Shown here one piece after another: positions 1 to 5,825 of a DNA stretch of 10,838 bases. Where the stretch lies: positions 1-10,838 of the forward strand of contig JANYBY010000313.1 of assembly GCA_025360565.1 (NCBI GenBank). The letters are read 5' to 3'. The stretch is from Bacteroidota bacterium (lineage in GTDB: Bacteria > Bacteroidota > Bacteroidia > B-17B0 > Aurantibacillaceae). Positions within the stretch are counted from its first letter, which is position 1; every line of letters starts with the position of its first letter. The notes beneath the pieces were generated by a model. That model was not told where the DNA came from, ran no database searches, and saw only the letters and a program-made list of their open reading frames with translations. Both the position numbers and the translations under genes were made by a program.

Positions 1-77
1 GATTCTTCTTCGCTTGTTAAACCTAAAGCATACATTTCTAAAATGCCTGATTGAATGTATTTTTTAAGATCCTCCAT
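1..77 (-). CDS. Anti-sigma factor, N-terminal fragment (cut by window edge)
   Basis: Only the first 25 codons are inside the window. On the minus strand they read MEDLKKYIQSGILEMYALG, then LTSEEES. The pattern of a few acidic or basic residues, then YI-SGILE-Y-LG-(L)(T/S)-EE, is the usual beginning of Bacteroidota anti-sigma factors of the RskA / zinc-finger-like type, which hold an ECF sigma factor at the inner membrane. The start is well fixed because an in-frame TAA lies directly before the ATG. The transmembrane segment and C-terminal domain would lie beyond the left edge. No ECF sigma gene lies directly upstream, where such a partner is often found: the upstream gene is ftcD, 187 bases away. 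The identification rests on a short stretch and could be wrong, but the reading frame and start are clear. Confidence 0.72.
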   Translation of the reverse strand, partial: MEDLKKYIQSGILEMYALGLTSEEE

Positions 78-264
78 TTAGATTTTTTAGATTTTAAGGC
101 AATGCCCAAAAACTAATTGCTTTGTGAATACATACGATATAAAGGGTTAAATGGATTTAAAATAGCAGAACAAAGAAATATTTATGACAAAAATAAAGCG
201 AATCCTTTAATCAAAGTAGAAATAATATATGTTAATCATAATCATCCGCATCATCTGCGTTCAA
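78..264. other. Intergenic region between ftcD and the anti-sigma gene
   Basis: This AT-rich 187-base stretch has stops in all frames and no credible gene. It holds a short GATG-rich degenerate repeat next to the ftcD stop and one weak minus-strand promoter match. No obvious intrinsic terminator for ftcD is visible. Confidence 0.7.
188..215 (-). promoter_or_regulatory. Possible promoter for the anti-sigma gene
   Basis: On the minus strand a TTTG (212-215) is followed after 16 bases by TATTTTTG (188-195), which fits the Bacteroidota -7 pattern TAnnTTTG exactly. The spacing is slightly shorter than the usual 17-23. It would give a leader of about 105 bases before the anti-sigma ATG. The region is AT-rich, so a chance match is possible. 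Confidence 0.3.
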
Positions 265-268
265 TTAA
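231..268. repeat. Short GATG-type degenerate repeat beside the ftcD stop
   Basis: Read on the minus strand, the sequence contains ACGCAGATG, ATGCGGATG and ATTATGATT in succession, a degenerate unit of about 9 bases. It begins at the ftcD stop codon (265-267). It resembles the other intergenic tracts at about 9239-9297 and 10661-10697 in its repeated (C/G)GGAT or AGAT cores. It is not coding. Confidence 0.45.
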
Positions 269-1953
269 ACCCCTATCTTCTCATTCACAATTTTTAAAAT
301 GGCGGCTTCGGCGGCAATTGTTTTTAGTTCAATGTCTTTTCCTTTGGCTATAATATCGCTTACAAAAGCTTTATCATTATAACCTCCTGCGTTTATTCTC
401 ACATTCATAAAAGCGCCCATTACCGCGCTGCGAGCGCACAAAGCTCCTACACCCGCGTCGCTCACCGAATTGGGATTGCCTTGCTCAGCCATGGCTTTTA
501 TCAATTCTAAACTCTCGTAACTTAATTGCATTACCTTAAACGGAATTTCAATGGCAAATTTGGTTGCTTCTTGTATGGTCTCCGTTCTTATTTTTTTCTC
601 TTCATCTGTTACTTTAGGTAAATTAAAGGCCGACATTATTTTGTTAAAGGCCGCAGTATCCGCATCCACTAAACCTAATAATTCATCTTTTATGGTTTGT
701 CCTTTGTCTGCCCACTTACTAAACTCTTCCCATCTCTCGTCCCAACCTTTTTTATGAGAACTTAAATTGGCTACCATAGTTGCTAAAGAAACGCCCAAAC
801 TGCCAACATAAGCTGCAATTGAACCGCCACCGGGCGCAGGGCTTTCGCTTGCGGTCTCGTCTGCAAAAGCGGTAAGGCTCATGCCAACTAATTTGGACGA
901 AGCTTTATCCTTCAAAAGGTATTCAATTATTTTTTCCTCGGCTTTAAAGGGGGCAAGTTCATCCAAACCAAGTGATTTTACTGCGATCTTTATTAATTCA
1001 CTTTCACTAACTCCAGTTGAGCGCTGCTGTTTTAATAAAAAATATTTTCCCGCATCAAGTAACGCTTTAAGTGGAATTAATCCCACCAATTCGGAGCCCG
1101 TAACACGAATGCCTCGCTCTGCAGCCTTTTTGCAAACTTCGTCAAACGCCACATGAACGGGTGTAATATTAATATTGGTAAGATTCATCGAGATCTGGCA
1201 AACACCGTACTCTTCAATATACCAGCCAATGGCTTTTACTGATTTTAAAGTTCCGGGAATAAATTTTGGAGTGCCATCCGCATTATTGATGATCTTGCCT
1301 GTAATAGGGTCGCCTTCGCGTAATACGCGTCCGGCCTCGCGCACATCAAAAGCAATTGAATTGGCGCGGCGGGTTGAGGTAGTGTTTAAATTAATATTAT
1401 AAGCCACTAAAAAATCGCGGGCGCCAATAACGGTAGCGCCGCGGGAGGCATCAAATTCGGCAGGACCAAAATCAGGTTTCCACTCCGGTAATTTTATTTT
1501 TTTGAAAAAGCCTTCATATTCACCCGCTCTTATAACCGAAAGATTACTGCGTTTTTTATTTGGCTGAGCCTCTTCGTATAAATAAACAGGAATTTTTAAT
1601 TCTTCGCCAACTCGTTTGGCAAGTTGTAAGGCATACTTAGCCGTTTCTTCCATGCTAATATTCGAGATGGGAATCAGCGGGCATACATCGGTAGCGCCCA
1701 TTCTTGGATGTTCGCCTTTGTGTTTGCTCATATCAATTAACTCACCGGCTTTTTTTATTGCTTGGAAAGCCGCTTCAATAACAGCTTTTGGATTGCCCAC
1801 AATTGTAACAACCGTGCGGTTGGTGGCTTTGCCCGGGTCTACGTTCAATAATTTAACGCCTTCTATCTTTTCTATTTCATCGGTAATTTGTTTAATTACG
1901 TTTAAGTCAACACCCTCGCTAAAGTTGGGTACACATTCAATTAATTGCTCCAT
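265..1953 (-). CDS. ftcD: Bifunctional glutamate formimidoyltransferase / formimidoyltetrahydrofolate cyclodeaminase
   Basis: This 562-residue cytoplasmic enzyme moves the formimino group of N-formimino-L-glutamate (the end of histidine degradation) to tetrahydrofolate, then releases ammonia to give 5,10-methenyl-tetrahydrofolate. The N-terminal transferase domain (about 1-300) carries GEHPRMGATDVCPLIP; its His82 matches the catalytic His82 of the mammalian enzyme in both context and number. After a linker (about 310-355), the cyclodeaminase domain (about 358-560) shows SPAPGGGS at 371-378, VDADTAAF at 429-436 and GNPNSVSDAG at 492-501, all typical of that family. The length is close to mammalian FTCD (about 540), so both domains look complete. 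The ATG opens directly into the conserved LIECVPNFSEG start of the family. No other hut genes are within the window, and I found no clear promoter in the divergent gap upstream. Confidence 0.95.
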   Translation of the reverse strand: MEQLIECVPNFSEGVDLNVIKQITDEIEKIEGVKLLNVDPGKATNRTVVTIVGNPKAVIEAAFQAIKKAGELIDMSKHKGEHPRMGATDVCPLIPISNISMEETAKYALQLAKRVGEELKIPVYLYEEAQPNKKRSNLSVIRAGEYEGFFKKIKLPEWKPDFGPAEFDASRGATVIGARDFLVAYNINLNTTSTRRANSIAFDVREAGRVLREGDPITGKIINNADGTPKFIPGTLKSVKAIGWYIEEYGVCQISMNLTNINITPVHVAFDEVCKKAAERGIRVTGSELVGLIPLKALLDAGKYFLLKQQRSTGVSESELIKIAVKSLGLDELAPFKAEEKIIEYLLKDKASSKLVGMSLTAFADETASESPAPGGGSIAAYVGSLGVSLATMVANLSSHKKGWDERWEEFSKWADKGQTIKDELLGLVDADTAAFNKIMSAFNLPKVTDEEKKIRTETIQEATKFAIEIPFKVMQLSYESLELIKAMAEQGNPNSVSDAGVGALCARSAVMGAFMNVRINAGGYNDKAFVSDIIAKGKDIELKTIAAEAAILKIVNEKIGV

Positions 1954-2080
1954 ATATTTTTAATTTTTTCAGATAGAATTCAATCATTACAATTCGGGTT
2001 AAAGCTACCAAAATTTGCAAAAGCCGCAAAACCCGGCGTATGATTAAAAATAGGCCTTTTTATGACATAAGATAGGATTT

Positions 2081-2098
2081 CTGCTTTGGTAAAAGCAG
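2081..2098. promoter_or_regulatory. Perfect inverted repeat upstream of the barrel-protein gene
   Basis: CTGCTTT (2081-2087) and AAAGCAG (2092-2098) are exact inverted copies separated by GGTA. The repeat overlaps the -33 element of the predicted promoter at 2085-2116, a position where a dimeric regulator could act. A chance palindrome is also possible. Confidence 0.35.
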
Positions 2099-2116
2099 GT
2101 AAACGGCACAATTTTG
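2085..2116 (+). promoter_or_regulatory. Probable promoter of the outer-membrane barrel gene
   Basis: TTTG (2085-2088) is followed after 20 bases by CAATTTTG (2109-2116), one mismatch from the Bacteroidota -7 consensus TAnnTTTG. Transcription would start about 20 bases before the ATG at 2141. An overlapping TATCTTTA at 2117-2124 is an alternative -7 box but lacks a properly spaced TTG. Confidence 0.45.
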
Positions 2117-2140
2117 TATCTTTAAAAACGTTATAATAAG

Positions 2141-5100
2141 ATGTTTTTGAAGCGTTTACTATTGATAGGTCTAATTTTTTTGGCATTTGCTGAAGGAAAC
2201 GCACAAACATTGAATGCCAATCGGAAAAAACTATTTAAGATAGTGCCCGATACATTGGTTTTAGATTCTTTAAGCATTGTTCCCGGCAGCGTAGGTTTTA
2301 AAACTTTTCCTGTGTTGGATTCTGCCGATCATCCCAAGATCAATTACAAACTCCACGCTTTAATTTTTACCAAAAAAAAACCGGATAGTATTATCGTTTC
2401 ATATAAAAAATTTCCGTACAATTTTGAGAATAAATTTTTTCATAAGGACGCCAATAAATTGTATACGGATCTCTCGAGGCCCAATAACCCTTATACCATT
2501 ACGTATACGAATACAACGCGGCAGGATTTTTTATTTCAGAACGATGGGCTCAATAAGAACGGGAATATTAGTCGAGGGATCTCTTTCGGCAATACGCAGG
2601 ACGTTGTGGTGAACTCCAATTTAAATTTACAGGTAAGCGGTAAATTAACGCCCGAAATTGATATGGTAATGGCTGCAACCGATAATAACATACCGTTTCA
2701 GGCCGATGGCACCACGGCCCAGCTGCAGGAGTTTGATAAAGTATTTATACAGCTGAATAATAAAACCACCAAATTAATTGTTGGCGATTACCAGTTATCG
2801 AAACCGCAGAACAGTTATTTTATGAATTATTACAAAAGGGCGCAGGGAATGTACCTTGAAAATAATTATGTAGATAGTTCCGCTAAAAAACCGATCTCAT
2901 TTAAAACTTCAATTTCAGGCGCAGTTTCAAGAGGAAAATTTTCGCGTCAGGTTTTTTTCGGTACAGAAAATAATCAGGGGCCATACCGTTTAAAAGGAGC
3001 AGATAACGAACCCTTTATTATTATTTTGAGCGGAACAGAAAAGATCTATATCGACGGAAGGCTTTTACAGCGCGGACAGGAGAACGATTACATCATTGAT
3101 TACAACAGCGGGGAATTAACCTTTACAGCCCGACAAATAATTACTAAAGACAAACGAATCGTGGCCGAATTTCAATATGCGGAAAGAAATTACGGACGTT
3201 CGTTATTTTATTTTGGCGAAGAGGTCTCCGGTAAAAAAGCGAAAGCATTTTTTAATTTGTATAGTGAACAGGATAATAAGAACCGTCCCCTACAGCAAAC
3301 ACTAACCTCTGATCAAAAAAATGTGCTGGCGGAGATCGGTGATACCCTTAGCAAAGCGCAATATTCGGGTGTTACACGCGATGTTTTTAATAACAGCGAT
3401 GTGTTTTATCGAAAAGCGGATACAACTGTTTTGGCTGTATTGTATCAAAATGTTTACGTATACAGCATTGATCCCGATACTGCGCATTACCGTTTAAAAT
3501 TCAGCAATGTTGGCGCTGGAAACGGAAATTACAATCAGGTAAGCACAACAGCAAACGGCAGGGTTTATAAATGGGTGGCGCCTATAAACGGCCTTTTGCA
3601 GGGAAGTTTTGAGCCTATAATCCCTTTGGTAACGCCAAAACAAAATCAAATGATGACGGGAGGCTTTTCTTATTCCGTTACTAACAACAATGCGTTGAGT
3701 GTTGAAGGGGCTTATACAAAAAACGATATTAACCGCTTCAGCAGCGCCGATAAAGGCAATGATGAAGGAAGTGGTGTAAAAGTAAGCAGTTTAAATAAAA
3801 AAGTTTTTAAAGCGGATTCATCCAAAAAAGAAACAAAATTAATTTACAACGTTAATTACGAATTTGTTCAGCAACGTTTTAAACAGGTTGAACGCTTCAG
3901 AAGTATTGAGTTTGAAAGGGATTGGAACAGGCCACTGACCCCGGTTCTATTGAACGATCAGCACATTGGCAGCGCTGAGGTTGGCATTGTAAAAAGCACC
4001 GGCTCATCGTTAATATATGCCGCAAATATTTTTAGTGAAGGAAATAATTACCAGGGCGTAAAAAATAATTTGAACGGGAATTTAAAATTGAAAGATTTTT
4101 CGGCCGGATATTCGGGCGCTTATTTAACGACGAACGATAATCTCAATTTTCAAAGCACCGAATTTTACCGTCACAAAACAGTTGTAACAAAACGAATCAG
4201 TAAAATTAAATTGAGTTATTCGGATGTTTTTGAAAATAACCTGTTCAAAAAAGCATTTGAAAAAACTTTTTTACCTAAGTCTTATCAATTCTGGGAGTGG
4301 GAGGGGAGTATTTCGAACGCCGACAGCTCAAAAAATAAAATAAAAGTATTTTACAAAGAGCGAAGAGATAAATTAGCCTATGGAAATGATCTAAAAGACA
4401 GTACCTACGCAACTAACATTGGGATCCAAAGTTCATTTTATTCCATAAAAAATAATCCCATTACTTTAATCGTAACCAACCGTAAGCTCGAAATAAAAAG
4501 TAATGTAGTAGGTACTTTTTTAAAGCCTGATAATACTTTGTTAAGCAGGTTAGAATATAATCCCCGTTATTTTAAAGGCTTGATCACCGCGGGTGTTTTT
4601 TATGAAACAGGATATGGACTTGAAAATAAAAAAGAATTCTATTACCTTGAAGTAGCGCCGGGGCAGGGGCAGTATGCCTGGGTTGACTATAACGCGAATA
4701 ATATTAAAGAGCTGAATGAGTTTGAGATCGCGCACTTCAGCGATCAGGCAAGATTTATACGGTATTATGCGCCAACAAATAAATACGTAAAAGTATTGTC
4801 GAATGTTTTAAGTTTATCGTTTAATATTAGGCCAAACGCGTTGATAAAAAATCCCAAAACGGGCCTCGCGCGATTTACAAACCGTTGGATGGCGCAAACC
4901 GCCTTTAGGGTAGATAATAAAACGTCGGAGGCAAAAGGAATCAATAATTTTAATCCATTCTTAAGTGTGAACGATACCTTGCTTATTGCGAGCAATAATA
5001 ATTTACGCCAAAGTATTTTCTTCAACCAAAGTTCGCCGGTGTTTGGCGCCGACTACACTTATACACACAATCAGGCAAAATCGCTTACAGTAAATGGAAT

Positions 5101-5638
5101 TGAGAATAGGTTGCTTTTATCGCACGAAGTAAAAGGGCGTGTCAGTTTTTTAAAGGCCTGGGCCGTTAACAGTAATAATTTGTATTCTCAAAAGGGAATT
5201 TTATCTCAGTTCTTTTCTAACCGAAATTATTTGATCGAGGGAAAGGAAACGGAAGAAAAATTGATCTTTCAGCCAAATACTGTTTTCAGGATCAGCGGAA
5301 TTTATAAATACACCGAAAAAAGAAACATTATTGAAGGAGGATTTCAAAAAGCGATAGTAAATACTTACGCCATGGAATTGAAATTTAACCAGGCGGATAA
5401 AGGAAGCTTAACCGGAAGGTTTGATTTTATACAGATCCGTTTTAACGACGATACCAATTCGCCGGCGGCTTATGAAATGCTGAATGCTTTAAATAAAGGT
5501 GATAATTATACCTGGGAATTAACCTACCAACGGAATTTGAGCAACAATATTCAGATCAGTATAAATTACAACGGCAGAAAAACGCCAACATCAAACATGG
5601 TACACTTGGGCGGCGCGCAGATAAGGGCGTATTTTTAA
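2141..5638 (+). CDS. Large putative outer-membrane beta-barrel protein, function unknown
   Basis: This 1165-residue protein begins with a signal peptide: a KR n-region, a hydrophobic core LLLIGLIFLAFA, and a likely cut after EGNA at residue 21. A small N-terminal domain follows (about 35-95, ending KKPDSIIVSYKKFPYNF). Next comes a strongly patterned segment, GISFGNTQDVVVNSNLNLQ (146-164), then a stretch around QLQEFDKVFIQL (194-205). At about 302-329 is a motif built around DYIIDYNSGELTFT, which I recall as also occurring in the gliding/T9SS translocon protein SprA. The remaining 800 or so residues are rich in alternating polar and aromatic positions typical of barrel strands. The protein ends ...GGAQIRAYF, and a C-terminal Phe is common in outer-membrane barrels. 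It is far shorter than SprA (about 2400), so it is a relative at most. The ATG is supported by the signal peptide. It diverges from ftcD and converges on the propeller gene. Confidence 0.8.
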   Translation: MFLKRLLLIGLIFLAFAEGNAQTLNANRKKLFKIVPDTLVLDSLSIVPGSVGFKTFPVLDSADHPKINYKLHALIFTKKKPDSIIVSYKKFPYNFENKFFHKDANKLYTDLSRPNNPYTITYTNTTRQDFLFQNDGLNKNGNISRGISFGNTQDVVVNSNLNLQVSGKLTPEIDMVMAATDNNIPFQADGTTAQLQEFDKVFIQLNNKTTKLIVGDYQLSKPQNSYFMNYYKRAQGMYLENNYVDSSAKKPISFKTSISGAVSRGKFSRQVFFGTENNQGPYRLKGADNEPFIIILSGTEKIYIDGRLLQRGQENDYIIDYNSGELTFTARQIITKDKRIVAEFQYAERNYGRSLFYFGEEVSGKKAKAFFNLYSEQDNKNRPLQQTLTSDQKNVLAEIGDTLSKAQYSGVTRDVFNNSDVFYRKADTTVLAVLYQNVYVYSIDPDTAHYRLKFSNVGAGNGNYNQVSTTANGRVYKWVAPINGLLQGSFEPIIPLVTPKQNQMMTGGFSYSVTNNNALSVEGAYTKNDINRFSSADKGNDEGSGVKVSSLNKKVFKADSSKKETKLIYNVNYEFVQQRFKQVERFRSIEFERDWNRPLTPVLLNDQHIGSAEVGIVKSTGSSLIYAANIFSEGNNYQGVKNNLNGNLKLKDFSAGYSGAYLTTNDNLNFQSTEFYRHKTVVTKRISKIKLSYSDVFENNLFKKAFEKTFLPKSYQFWEWEGSISNADSSKNKIKVFYKERRDKLAYGNDLKDSTYATNIGIQSSFYSIKNNPITLIVTNRKLEIKSNVVGTFLKPDNTLLSRLEYNPRYFKGLITAGVFYETGYGLENKKEFYYLEVAPGQGQYAWVDYNANNIKELNEFEIAHFSDQARFIRYYAPTNKYVKVLSNVLSLSFNIRPNALIKNPKTGLARFTNRWMAQTAFRVDNKTSEAKGINNFNPFLSVNDTLLIASNNNLRQSIFFNQSSPVFGADYTYTHNQAKSLTVNGIENRLLLSHEVKGRVSFLKAWAVNSNNLYSQKGILSQFFSNRNYLIEGKETEEKLIFQPNTVFRISGIYKYTEKRNIIEGGFQKAIVNTYAMELKFNQADKGSLTGRFDFIQIRFNDDTNSPAAYEMLNALNKGDNYTWELTYQRNLSNNIQISINYNGRKTPTSNMVHLGGAQIRAYF

Positions 5639-5825
5639 GTTAAGTTGTTTTAGCAGATAATTATTTTCTTACTATTTATAATTTGAAATCGGCTAAGTTG
5701 CGCCAGGGACACGAAAGGCTTGGTTCTTTTGGTCGCCTTTTTCAGGCGATCCAAAAAACCGTAGCGAAGCGGAGCCTGCAGTGGCCCGCCCGGGCGCCCA
5801 AATAAAAAACACTTTTTGAAATTGA
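5639..5825. other. Convergent intergenic region holding a structured repeat element
   Basis: This 187-base gap separates the 3' ends of the barrel gene and the T9SS-propeller gene. Its right half is a GC-rich inverted-repeat element (5698-5801), unlike the AT-rich flanks. No standard hairpin followed by a T-tract was found for either gene. Confidence 0.7.
5698..5801. repeat. Structured intergenic palindromic element A
   Basis: The ends are imperfect inverted copies: TTGCGCCAGGG (5698-5708) against CCCGGGCGCCCAA (5789-5801), allowing a short bulge. Inside is a hairpin with exact stem TCGCCT / AGGCGA (5733-5738 and 5744-5749) and loop TTTTC. It extends outward through TTTTGG / CCAAAA and GGTT / AACC with two single-base bulges. 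The right part, GTAGCGAAGCGGAGCC, is GC-rich. The form suggests a dispersed palindromic repeat sitting between 3' ends. There is no protein in it. Confidence 0.6.

Noticed and set aside
117..353. A plus-strand 78-codon reading frame at the left end
   Set aside because: Its 3' third is antisense to the conserved ftcD C-terminus and the rest is low-complexity AT-rich sequence. It has no family features.
1980..2210. A minus-strand 76-codon reading frame between ftcD and the barrel gene
   Set aside because: It overlaps the predicted promoter and the signal-peptide codons of the barrel gene, has no recognisable domain, and shows no start context. It is more likely a by-product of the intergenic sequence.
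5721..5760. The element A hairpin as an intrinsic terminator for either convergent gene
   Set aside because: The T-rich stretch is on the 5' arm and the A-rich stretch on the 3' arm on the plus strand, and the minus strand reads the same way. There is no T-tract after the stem on either strand, so it does not fit the standard form.
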